Shown here: positions 27,637 to 35,636 of the stretch, in pieces
How the letters are laid out: each line of letters opens with the position of its first letter
How positions within the stretch are numbered: position 1 is the first letter of the stretch
Assembly (NCBI GenBank): GCA_029551285.1
Contig: JAKPFT010000082.1
Span: 1 to 47,854, forward strand
Reading direction: 5' to 3'
Source of the DNA: a bacterium
Lineage (GTDB): Bacteria > Ratteibacteria > UBA8468 > B48-G9 > DSTR01
Length of the DNA: 47,854 bases
Notes under the pieces: generated by a model
Told to the model about the DNA's origin: nothing
Seen by the model: the letters and a program-made list of their open reading frames with translations, nothing else
The model's database searches: none
Made by a program: the position numbers and the translations under genes

Positions 27637-28466
27637 TTTCTCTCTGCTTTTTCCGGCAACGAGAAAACATACTCATTGCAGCCGTGACCGCCGCCACAGG
27701 TTTTAAGTTTTTCCAGAATGAATCCCCGCTTCCTGAAAAAATCAAAAACTTCTTCCGGACGGGCCGTTTCAAACGGGTAGGCACCTACCCAGTCAACCCA
27801 GTCGTGCCAGACTGACATTCCCCGCAGGCGCTTCTTCACCCGGTAGCGCGCTAAAGGATTACGGAAAAGTATGATGTCTTTCACCAGCCCTTTCAGCACC
27901 TGAAAACTAACATAGAGGCTAAGAATCAGGAATCGGCCAGGCCAGGGTGAATTCACATAAAGCCTCTTTACCGTGCGATGGAAATTGCTCCAGCAGGGCT
28001 GATGGTTGTAGACCGCCAGATACAAAAGTCCTCCGGGTTTAACCAGTTTTCCGGTGAACTCCATGGCTTTAAAAAGCGCTCCGGTGTGATGTAGCACTCC
28101 CCACGCATAGACAATGTCAAACCTACCCAGACGGTCCAGGTAATTTTCATCCAGGATTGAGCCTTTCTCAACCGTCCAGGCAGGGTCGTTCGAAAAAAAC
28201 CTGTCTTTCAAAGTCCGGGTGCAGGCCACACAATCAGCATCGCAATCAAAGGAATGAACCGTCGCGCCCAGACGCCTGGCCGCCAGGCTGAAAAGGCCAC
28301 TGCCACAGCCAATGTCCAGAAAAGTTCTTCCCCCTAAGTCGTCTCTTCCCAGGAACTCTTTCAGACTCCTTTCCGCGGCCTGAATTCTTTCCTCGTCAAG
28401 GTGCTGAATAAAGGAAAGCCAGTTCTGGCCGAAGGAAAAACGAGGTTCTGTGGCGCTCATCTGCAT
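27633..28466 (-). CDS. Class I SAM-dependent methyltransferase
   Basis: A 277-residue methyltransferase. Motif I is LDIGCGSGLFSLAARRLGA (about 56-74), followed by an acidic residue on the second strand (SFDCDADC) and the post-motif DIVYAWGVLHHTG. The C-terminal CGGGHGCNEYVFS is typical of a family found with polysaccharide and lipid glycosylation genes. The acceptor is not predictable; likely a sugar, lipid or lipid-linked intermediate. It overlaps the GT2 downstream by 4 nt and lies 6 nt after the GT2 upstream. An alternative ATG at 28460 is possible. Confidence 0.82.
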   Translation of the reverse strand: MQMSATEPRFSFGQNWLSFIQHLDEERIQAAERSLKEFLGRDDLGGRTFLDIGCGSGLFSLAARRLGATVHSFDCDADCVACTRTLKDRFFSNDPAWTVEKGSILDENYLDRLGRFDIVYAWGVLHHTGALFKAMEFTGKLVKPGGLLYLAVYNHQPCWSNFHRTVKRLYVNSPWPGRFLILSLYVSFQVLKGLVKDIILFRNPLARYRVKKRLRGMSVWHDWVDWVGAYPFETARPEEVFDFFRKRGFILEKLKTCGGGHGCNEYVFSLPEKAERK

Positions 28467-28472
28467 TTTCAG

Positions 28473-29186
28473 TTACCGCAATAGACGGCAGCCTGCCCGG
28501 GTTAAGGCCTTCCAGTAAAGTTTCAGGTATGGCCAGGTGCGGCTCAAGCGAAACTTTGATTTTCCTTTTTTTCTTCCATACCAGATGGTGGGAACGTCAG
28601 CCACCCGGTATCCGGCAAAAATAAATTTCAGCGCGGCTTCCATGGAGACAGCAAAACCTTTCTCCCGAAGTTTTAACCCTATTAAGACTTGCCGACGGTA
28701 CATTTTGTAGGCATTAGAAATATCGGCTGTGGGCAGCCCGGCCAGAAGATGGAGGCTGCGTCCGACCCACCAGGAAAAAAAGCCCTGCACCTTTGGTCCT
28801 CCGAACCGGCCGCCACCGTGGCAGTAGCGACAGCCGCAAATCAGGTCATAACCTTCCCGCGCCTTCCTGACCATTAAAGGAATCGTTGCCGGGTCATCAC
28901 AGCCATCCGCCATCACCGGAAGCACATATTCCCCCCGAGCCTCTTTCCACCCTGCCGCCAGAGCACTGGCAAATCCAGGCTGGTTCTGGTTGGACACCAA
29001 TCTCAGTGCGGGAAATTCCAGACTCAGTTTTCTGGCCGTTTCCGCCGTGGCGTCACTGGAATGATCGTCAACGACGATGATTTCCACCGGAATATCTTTG
29101 AGATAGGGCTTTAACTGACGAACCGTCTCCCCCAGGTTTTCCTCCTCATTTCTGGCTGGAATCACAAGACTCAGATAAGGCTTCAT
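28473..29186 (-). CDS. Dolichyl-phosphate-type GT2 glycosyltransferase
   Basis: A 237-residue GT2 with LVIPARNEEENLGET, VVDDHSSDAT, the metal-binding VMADGCDDP and later VPTIWYGRKKGKSKF. The last phrase, with Lys-Gly-x-Ser, is typical of dolichol-phosphate mannose synthase relatives. No clear C-terminal transmembrane pair is visible, so it may act as a soluble membrane-peripheral enzyme. It shares one base (TGATG) with the upstream epimerase gene, so translation is coupled. Donor sugar unknown, but the upstream genes make UDP-glucuronate and UDP-xylose. Confidence 0.8.
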   Translation of the reverse strand: MKPYLSLVIPARNEEENLGETVRQLKPYLKDIPVEIIVVDDHSSDATAETARKLSLEFPALRLVSNQNQPGFASALAAGWKEARGEYVLPVMADGCDDPATIPLMVRKAREGYDLICGCRYCHGGGRFGGPKVQGFFSWWVGRSLHLLAGLPTADISNAYKMYRRQVLIGLKLREKGFAVSMEAALKFIFAGYRVADVPTIWYGRKKGKSKFRLSRTWPYLKLYWKALTRAGCRLLR

Positions 29187-30313
29187 CAGGTCAACCCTTT
29201 TTCCTTCAGTTCTCTGGCCGCCTGCTCAAATCTATCCTCGGCCGGCGCTTTTCTTGCCCAGGAAGCCAGCCTTCTTAATCCCTGCTCCAGGGAAGTCCTG
29301 ACAGTAAAACCAAGGCACTGGTGAATCCGGGTGGTATCAGCGTAACAGTGGCGAACATCACCTTTCCGAAAAGAATAGGTAATCTCAGGCTTCAGTTTCT
29401 TTTTCAAAAGTTTAATGACCATCTCGGCCATCTCTCTGATGGCCACCGGTTTTCCAGTGCCGACGTTGAATACCTGATAATCGGCCCGTTCACTTTCCAG
29501 ACAACGCACGCAGGCCCGGACAACATCACCTACCCAGATGAAATCGCGGGTTTGCCATCCGTCTTCGTAGACGACCGGTGGCCGATTGTTCTTCACCCGG
29601 CTCAGGAAAATGGCCGTCACCCCGGTGTAAGGATTGGAGAGAGACTGCCGTGGTCCATAGACATTGAAGAAGCGCAGCGCCACCACCGGCAACCCGTAAG
29701 TGCGACCGATGAGTAACGCCATTTCCTCCTGCTCCTTTTTGGTGATGGCATAGATTGAATTAGCCAGCAGAGGGGTGTCCTCCGGTGTGGGTAAGGGCTT
29801 AATCTCTCCCTGGCAATGAGGACATGCGGGTTCCCAGTTTTCCTTTCCTTCTTTGTTCGGACATTTTTCTGCCTCCTGCCGCAGGGCCGGCTTGACCCGG
29901 CCGCACTTCTCACATTCATAAAGCCCTTCACCGTAGATGCTCATGGAAGAAGCCACCAGAAGCTTCTTCACCGGGTGCCTGGCATTGACCAGAATATCCA
30001 GAAGGTTGGCAGTACCCTGGATATTGCTTTCCACGTAATGAGCAATTTCATACTGGGACTGCCCCACGCCCACGGCGGCCGCCAGATGAACCACCGCTTC
30101 CGCCTGGCAGACAGCTTCCTTAAGGGCCCTGCGACTGCGCACATCGCCCCGAATAAAAGTGCTTTTCAGATTGAGGTAATCCGGTAAACCTGCTGGATGG
30201 ACCTGACGGTCCAGATTGTCAAACACGGTTACTCTGTAGCCCCTTCTCAAAAGTTCGTCCACCAGATGGCTCCCGATAAATCCAGCCCCACCCGTAACCA
30301 GTATTCTTCTCAT
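29186..30313 (-). CDS. NAD-dependent sugar epimerase with inserted zinc-ribbon (dTDP-L-rhamnose 4-epimerase-like)
   Basis: A 375-residue extended SDR. The Rossmann signature GGAGFIG (8-14) and the catalytic S123 with Y188 and K192 (YAITK) are present. Between the catalytic Ser and Tyr there is an extra Cys-rich segment (CEKC at 134-137 and CPHC at 164-167) forming a likely zinc ribbon. This insertion is known in enzymes annotated as dTDP-L-rhamnose 4-epimerase, hence the name; the true substrate is not proven. It is the third gene of the ugd operon. Confidence 0.75.
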   Translation of the reverse strand: MRRILVTGGAGFIGSHLVDELLRRGYRVTVFDNLDRQVHPAGLPDYLNLKSTFIRGDVRSRRALKEAVCQAEAVVHLAAAVGVGQSQYEIAHYVESNIQGTANLLDILVNARHPVKKLLVASSMSIYGEGLYECEKCGRVKPALRQEAEKCPNKEGKENWEPACPHCQGEIKPLPTPEDTPLLANSIYAITKKEQEEMALLIGRTYGLPVVALRFFNVYGPRQSLSNPYTGVTAIFLSRVKNNRPPVVYEDGWQTRDFIWVGDVVRACVRCLESERADYQVFNVGTGKPVAIREMAEMVIKLLKKKLKPEITYSFRKGDVRHCYADTTRIHQCLGFTVRTSLEQGLRRLASWARKAPAEDRFEQAARELKEKGLT

Positions 30314-30337
30314 ACTTCTCCCCGGTGTAGTAAAGGT

Positions 30338-31282
30338 TTAACTTCTTCCGATTATTTTTTGAAAATGGTTGATGGTTTTCCTCAAACCTTCTTCCAGTGA
30401 TATCTGCGGCTGCCAGCCCAGAATTCTCTGCGCTCGTGAAATATCAGGTTTTCTCCGCTTAGGGTCATCCTCCGGTAATGGCTTGAATTCAACTTTCAGA
30501 GGCCGGCCAAGAACCTGGCTCATTTTCTCCACCAGTTGCTTCACCGTGAATTCTTCAGGATTTCCCAGATTCACCGGCCAGTGTTCCCCGGAGTCCGCCA
30601 GGAGAACCAGACCGCGCACCAGGTCATCAATGTAACAGAAACTTCGGCTCTGACTGCCCTCTCCATAAACCGTTAGCGGCCTGCCAGAAAGTGCCTGACT
30701 GATAAAGTTGGGAATCACCCGGCCATCATTAAGTTTCATCCCCGGACCGTAAGTATTGAAGATGCGGGCTATCCCTGTATTTACCCCGTAACAACGGTGA
30801 TAAGCCATGGTTAAGGCTTCTCCGAATCGTTTGGCCTCATCGTAAACTGAACGCGGACCTACAGGATTAACATGCCCCCAGTAATCTTCTCTCTGAACTG
30901 GAACTTCCGGGTCTCCGTAAACTTCGGAAGTTGAACTGTAGAGAAATCTGGCCTGAGCCTTTTGCGCCAGTGACAGCATTTTTTCTGTTCCCGCAGAATT
31001 CACCCGCATGGTCTCCAGCGGATACTTCAGATACTCCGGGGGCGAAGCCGGACTGGCCAGGTGGCACACAAGATTGAAGTCTGCCGGCAGATGTTCTTCC
31101 TTCAAATCAGCCACGTCCAGACGAAGAAAATGAAAATTTGGGAAAACTGCGTAAGGGGCAAGATTGCTTTCCGACCCGGTTAAAAGATTGTCCACGCACC
31201 AGACTTCTGCGCCCTGATTCAAATAGTAAGCCACCATGTGGCTACCGATGAAACCTGCGCCACCACTGATTAAAACTTTCAT
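30338..31282 (-). CDS. UDP-glucuronate decarboxylase (UDP-xylose synthase)-like
   Basis: A 314-residue extended SDR. GGAGFIG (7-13) is followed by the signature ASPASPPEYLKYPLET (76-91), SSTSEVYGDPEV with the decarboxylase-type Thr-Ser-Glu (Glu120), and the catalytic SVYDEAKR (Tyr147, Lys151). These match UDP-xylose synthases, which turn UDP-glucuronate into UDP-xylose. ugd directly upstream makes the substrate and overlaps this gene by 4 nt, which strongly supports the call. There is a 24-nt gap to the next epimerase gene. Confidence 0.87.
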   Translation of the reverse strand: MKVLISGGAGFIGSHMVAYYLNQGAEVWCVDNLLTGSESNLAPYAVFPNFHFLRLDVADLKEEHLPADFNLVCHLASPASPPEYLKYPLETMRVNSAGTEKMLSLAQKAQARFLYSSTSEVYGDPEVPVQREDYWGHVNPVGPRSVYDEAKRFGEALTMAYHRCYGVNTGIARIFNTYGPGMKLNDGRVIPNFISQALSGRPLTVYGEGSQSRSFCYIDDLVRGLVLLADSGEHWPVNLGNPEEFTVKQLVEKMSQVLGRPLKVEFKPLPEDDPKRRKPDISRAQRILGWQPQISLEEGLRKTINHFQKIIGRS

Positions 31283-32601
31283 TGTCGGCCTATTCCGCGG
31301 TAAATGAAACCGAGCTGGCGAAGTTTGGGGGCATCTAAAAAGTTCCGCCCGTCGATGAGATGGGGCGTCTTCATCATCTGTTTTATCCTCTGAAAATCAA
31401 TTTCCCGGTAAAGTTGCCATTCGGTTAGAAGCACCAGCAGGTGGGCGCCTTCCGCCACCTGGTAGGGGTCTTCAAAATAGTTCACTTCTGGCAAAATCCT
31501 CCTGGCATTTTCTATCGCCTGCGGGTCATGACACCTGATGGTTGCGCCTTCCTTTCTGAGGAGTCTGATAATTTCCAGAGCCGGACTTTCCCGCACATCA
31601 TCAGTCTCTGGCTTGAAGGCCAGCCCCCAGATACCGACCTGCTTACCTTTTAAATTCCAGAGAAGTTCCCGGGCTTTTTTCACCACCAGCAGTTTCTGTT
31701 CCCGATTGATTTTTTCCACTTCCCGGAGAAGGTTGAAGGAATATCCCACTTCCTCAGAAAGGGCGATGAAAGCCGCCACATCCTTTGGCAAACAGGAACC
31801 CCCATAACCGACACCTGGCCTCAAAAAGGATGGGCCGATGCGCCTGTCATAGCCCATTCCCAGAGCAACCTTTTCCACATCTGCCCCGACCCGCTCGCAA
31901 ATCTGGGAGATGGCATTGATGTAAGAAACCTTCAGGGCCAGAAAACAGTTGGAGGCATGCTTGATCATCTCGGCACTTTTGATGTCAGTAAAAAGTAACG
32001 GTGCCTTAATTCCGGCGTAAATTTCTTGAAAAATTTTCCGCGACCGTTCGTTTTCTACGCCGACCACAATCCGGTCTGGCTCCATAAAATCCTTAATGGC
32101 GCAGCCTTCCCGCAAAAACTCCGGATTGGCGGCAACATCAAATTCAACTCCTGTGGGTGTTAAGAGTTCCAGGGTCCTTTTAACCCATTCTCCGGTCAAC
32201 ACCGGCACGGTACTTTTCTCCACAATCAGCCGATAAACCCTGGACTTTCCCTGACCGCTCATCTCTGAAAGAGCCCTGGCCAGATCCACGGTTACCTGTT
32301 CCACATAGGACAGGTCAGCCCGACCTTCTGCCGTGGCCGGTGTACCCACCGCAATGAAGATAGCCTGGGCCGCCTCTGCCAGTTCACCGATGGAGTGGGT
32401 AAAAGTGAGCCGCTGGCCGGTAACTGTCTCCCGGACTATCTCCTCCAGGCCCGGTTCATAAAACGGCATGTCCAGCCTTTTCAGTCTTTCCACCTTCTCC
32501 ACATCGTTGTCCGCGCAAACGACCCGGTGACCCAGCCTGGCAAAACAGGCCGCAGTTACCAGACCGACGTGACCTGCCCCGATCACACCAATGTTTCTCA
32601 T
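31279..32601 (-). CDS. ugd: UDP-glucose 6-dehydrogenase
   Basis: A 440-residue enzyme from the ATG at 32601, chosen because AGAGGA lies 8 nt before it and because it begins directly with the Rossmann motif MRNIGVIGAGHVGLVTAACF. A longer open frame to 32763 would run through the promoter and is unlikely. Other landmarks: EKSTVP, NPEFLREGCAIKDF, and the catalytic cysteine in GYGGSCLPKD (Cys270). It oxidises UDP-glucose to UDP-glucuronate, feeding the UDP-xylose synthase-like enzyme that follows. It is the first gene of the operon. Confidence 0.95.
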   Translation of the reverse strand: MRNIGVIGAGHVGLVTAACFARLGHRVVCADNDVEKVERLKRLDMPFYEPGLEEIVRETVTGQRLTFTHSIGELAEAAQAIFIAVGTPATAEGRADLSYVEQVTVDLARALSEMSGQGKSRVYRLIVEKSTVPVLTGEWVKRTLELLTPTGVEFDVAANPEFLREGCAIKDFMEPDRIVVGVENERSRKIFQEIYAGIKAPLLFTDIKSAEMIKHASNCFLALKVSYINAISQICERVGADVEKVALGMGYDRRIGPSFLRPGVGYGGSCLPKDVAAFIALSEEVGYSFNLLREVEKINREQKLLVVKKARELLWNLKGKQVGIWGLAFKPETDDVRESPALEIIRLLRKEGATIRCHDPQAIENARRILPEVNYFEDPYQVAEGAHLLVLLTEWQLYREIDFQRIKQMMKTPHLIDGRNFLDAPKLRQLGFIYRGIGRQ

Positions 32602-32637
32602 TGTTCTGGTCCTCTGGTTGTTTAAGTCCTTGAAAGA

Positions 32638-32666
32638 ATTATAGATTCTCGTCGGCAATCCGTCAA
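32638..32666 (-). promoter_or_regulatory. Near-consensus housekeeping promoter of ugd
   Basis: The minus strand reads TTGACG (32661-32666), an exact 17-nt spacer, and a perfect TATAAT (32638-32643). The predicted transcript start is near 32631, giving a leader of about 30 nt to the ugd ATG. This is one of the best promoter matches in the window and probably drives the run from ugd towards truB. Confidence 0.75.
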
Positions 32667-32677
32667 TTATCCCGGGT

Positions 32678-32693
32678 ACCGGTGGCCACCGGT
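32678..32693. promoter_or_regulatory. 16-bp perfect palindrome just upstream of the ugd promoter
   Basis: ACCGGTGGCCACCGGT is self-complementary over 16 bp and is centred about 55 bp before the predicted transcript start, 11 bp upstream of the -35 box. The position fits a dimeric activator or a class I site, though a repressor operator is also possible. No regulator gene is present in the window. Confidence 0.45.
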
Positions 32694-32819
32694 TAGCCTT
32701 TCCACAATGTGACTTCCGGACTACCTGCCTGAAAACTTCCCTGCTGCTTCCTAAGGAAAACACAGCTGCCTGGTGGTAGCAATCCGTGGCGCCAGTACTT
32801 TCTTACCGCCAGCAAAACA

Positions 32820-33094
32820 TTACTTTCTGGCGACCAGTAACATTTGCTTACCAAAGATATGCCACAGAACCGGAGTCTTAAGGTAGATTTTTATGAGGAA
32901 ATCAGACCGGGGAAAACGGCTGAGACTGGAATGATGTTATTGATAAACTCACAATATCCGGCACCGACATCAAGCACCCTGTCGCTCTCTCTGATAAACC
33001 GCTGAAAAAAATCCTGACACAATCTTGCCCAGATTTTCTGGCGATTTTCCTGCCTTCCGGCAAACCGTCTCCAGTAAAGTTCTTTAAGATTCAT
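32820..33094 (-). pseudogene. SAM-dependent methyltransferase remnant with internal deletion
   Basis: An N-terminal piece starts at 33094 (MNLKELYWRRFAG...VLDVGAGYCEFINNI), which includes motif I, and runs into a stop at 32891. In another frame the sequence then encodes SDFLIKIYLKTPVLWHIFGK followed by QMLLVARK and a stop at 32820-32822, which resembles the normal C-terminus of the same methyltransferase family. The middle of the gene is missing and the frames differ, so the gene is dead. It lies between the ugd promoter region and a sugar epimerase gene, suggesting the cluster has been rearranged. Confidence 0.75.
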
Positions 33095-33141
33095 AATTCA
33101 AGAACTCATTTATCTCCACGGACTGGTTGCCTGTCACAGTC

Positions 33142-34167
33142 TTAATCGTTAAGTTCCAGATTGTTCCTCATCCAGGCGATGAGGTTTCTCACACCTTCTT
33201 CCCTGAAAACAGCCGGCTTCCAGCCCAGGTCCCGAAGCAATTTAGTATTATCACTGACGAAGATTTTCTGGTCGCCTGGCCTCCACTGGAAAAAATGACA
33301 CTCAATCTCCCTTTTTAACTCTTTTTCCAAGAAATTTATCAGTTCCAGAAGGGAAAAGGTGTTCTCCAGGCCACCGCCGATGTTATAAATCTGGCCAGCG
33401 CATTTGCCTATCTGTCTGACCGCCATTTGGTAGGCCTTCAGCAGGTCCGACACTTCCAGAAGGTCTCTGACCTGTTTGCCATCGCCATAGATGTTGATTG
33501 CCTCCTGCCGTAGCGCTCTGATTACGAAATGCGCCACCCAGCCCTGGTCTTCATTGCCCTTTTGATGGGGTCCGTAGATGCAGCTCTGCCGGAAAACCAC
33601 TGTTTTCATTCCATAAATACGATGATAGTCTCGCACATACTGGTCAGCCGCTCCCTTGGAATTACCATAGGGAGAGTGGAAGTTTAGGTTCTCTGTTTCC
33701 GCAACACCTTTTTGTTTTCCGGTAAAGATGTAGCGGGTCTGGGTCTCCTTTAACTTAAGGTGGCCCAGTTCACCGTAAACCTTGTTGGTGGAGGCAAACA
33801 CAAAAACCGCGCCGGGCGATTTCAAACGAGTAGCTTCCAGCAGGTAAAGAGTGCCGGCCGCGTTGATTTCAAAATCCTCTATGGGGTCGGTGACAGACCT
33901 GGTGACAGCCACCTGAGCTGCCAGGTGGTAGATTTCCCGGGAATCAGACACAACCTGCTTCAATTTTTTGAAGTCCCGGATGTCCCCTCTGATAAATTGA
34001 AAGTTAGGAAATTTCTGTTTCCTGAGCCAGGCAAGGTTATCTTCCACGCCTGGACGGGAAAGATTGTCATAAACCACTACAAAATTATCTTTGTTCTTCA
34101 GCAGTTCCGCCGCCAGATTTACACCGATGAAGCCGGCTCCGCCAGTAAGTAGTATCTTTTTTCTCAT
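33142..34167 (-). CDS. CDP-paratose 2-epimerase-like NAD-dependent epimerase
   Basis: A 341-residue extended SDR starting at the ATG at 34167, preceded by AAGGAAGGG and overlapping the upstream stop as ATGA. GGAGFIGVN is followed by the characteristic ASTNKVYGELGHLKL and by CIYGPHQKGNEDQGW. These two segments are hallmarks of CDP-paratose 2-epimerase (RfbE/tyvelose epimerase). The rest of a CDP-dideoxyhexose pathway (rfbF, G, H, S) is not seen, so the substrate may be another nucleotide sugar. Confidence 0.75.
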   Translation of the reverse strand: MRKKILLTGGAGFIGVNLAAELLKNKDNFVVVYDNLSRPGVEDNLAWLRKQKFPNFQFIRGDIRDFKKLKQVVSDSREIYHLAAQVAVTRSVTDPIEDFEINAAGTLYLLEATRLKSPGAVFVFASTNKVYGELGHLKLKETQTRYIFTGKQKGVAETENLNFHSPYGNSKGAADQYVRDYHRIYGMKTVVFRQSCIYGPHQKGNEDQGWVAHFVIRALRQEAINIYGDGKQVRDLLEVSDLLKAYQMAVRQIGKCAGQIYNIGGGLENTFSLLELINFLEKELKREIECHFFQWRPGDQKIFVSDNTKLLRDLGWKPAVFREEGVRNLIAWMRNNLELND

Positions 34168-35623
34168 CGTCCCTTCCTTGTAAAATGACACAGGGTCAGA
34201 TAGTAGTAGTAAGACCGTTGCCCGGTCTTGATTCTCTCCAGCCAGCGCTCATTCCTCAAATATTCCCGGGCTTCCACCAGAACAAACTTACCGGTAAAAT
34301 GCTGCCGTAACTTCATATTCCAGGGCTCCTCTCCCGCGTAAGTTTGTAATAACCATACGCCCTTGTACGGTTGCACCCGCTGGTCCAGCCTTTCTATCGG
34401 TCCATCTTCAGGTCTTACAGCCAGCACTGCGGCTTTTCCCTGATAATAGCGGTCAAAAATGGAAACCGGTCTGCCGTTAACCCATTTTCTGTCTTCGTTG
34501 GTAATGATTATATCATTCTCACCAGCCTGTTCTGTAAGGAAGCGGCCGATTTCCCGGAATGGCGCTAACCGGCTGATATCGTGAAATTGACTTGCTACCC
34601 CGGCATGGTAGAAAGATACCGAGACTATCATACAGATTAGCACACCACAAAAGGCAGCGGTGCTTTTCCAGTTAGTTTTTGCGCCCGCAGCCAGCATTAG
34701 ATACCAGAAAGTCGTAAAGGGAACCAGATTCTGCGGGAGAGTGGAACGAAAGGGAATGACCACCAGAGGCAAAAGCGCAACCAGGAGAAGGTAAACTCCC
34801 TGTTCTCTAACCAGGTTCTTCCACCGCCAGAAACCAGACCACCAGCCAGCCAGGGAAAATAAAGCCGCCGGCACAACCACAGTTAGATTAAAAGGGCTCA
34901 CTGTTTCGCCCAGCACCGTGTAGAAGAAAAAATAGGGCCATCTCAGCCATTGGGGAATACGACGGATGATGGCTGAGGTGTAGGCTATCTGTCCGGGAAG
35001 ATAAATCAGCCAGGGTATCCAGGCCAGAAAAAGAAGAGCAAAAAAACAAGCCAGCCCCGGCTGAGTTTTCTGAGAAGGAAAAGGGTTAAAAACTGGGCCA
35101 GAATAAAAAAGACGCTGTAGTGGTGCAGGTATAGAAGCAGCAAATCGGATAGCCACAGCAGAAAAATGCTCCGTTTGTTTTCCCCAGGGCATTTAAGGAA
35201 AAGGATGGAACTGGCCAGCCCGAAGAGAGAGAAAAGGCTGTAGGATTTCAACACCTGAGACCAGAGAATGTGCACGGGACTAAAAGTTAGCAGGAGAAGA
35301 AAGAAGAAGGCCCCTTCTTCATCCAGCATTTTCCTGGCCAGAAACCAGCCGGTTGGCAGACAGGCCAGGCCGGCCAGAGCAGGCAACAACCTCAGCCAGA
35401 GGTCTCCCTGCCCCAACTTTAACATCTGATGGACCAGCAGGTAGAACAGCGGGGGATGGGCATCCTGCGTCACAATAAATCTGAGCATCTCCGGTACGGA
35501 GAGACTTCCCAGAAAAACCGCCTCAGCTTCATCGCACCAGAAGGATAGCCTGGTCAGATGCCAGAGCCGCAAAAACACTCCGGCCAGCACAACCAGAAAA
35601 AGCCAGTGTCTCTTGCTTCTCAA
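34164..35623 (-). pseudogene. GT39-like membrane glycosyltransferase, split by a frameshift
   Basis: Two overlapping frames encode one protein. The first (35623 to about 35040) begins MRSKRHWLFLVVLAG and contains the PMT/GT39 loop WCDEAEAVFLGS and DAHPPLFYLLVHQ. The second (about 35040 to 34164) continues as CFFALLFLAWIPWLIYLPG with further helices and a hydrophilic end. The switch falls in a run of seven T (A7 at 35040-35046 on the plus strand). Joined, they give about 486 residues, the usual size of this family. The break may be a true mutation, an assembly error or slippage. Confidence 0.78.
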
Positions 35624-35636
35624 TTTGTCCCCACCT

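Noticed and set aside
32602-32763. N-terminal extension of ugd to 32763
   Set aside because: It would place the TTGACG-N17-TATAAT promoter inside the coding region and adds 54 residues before the Rossmann motif.
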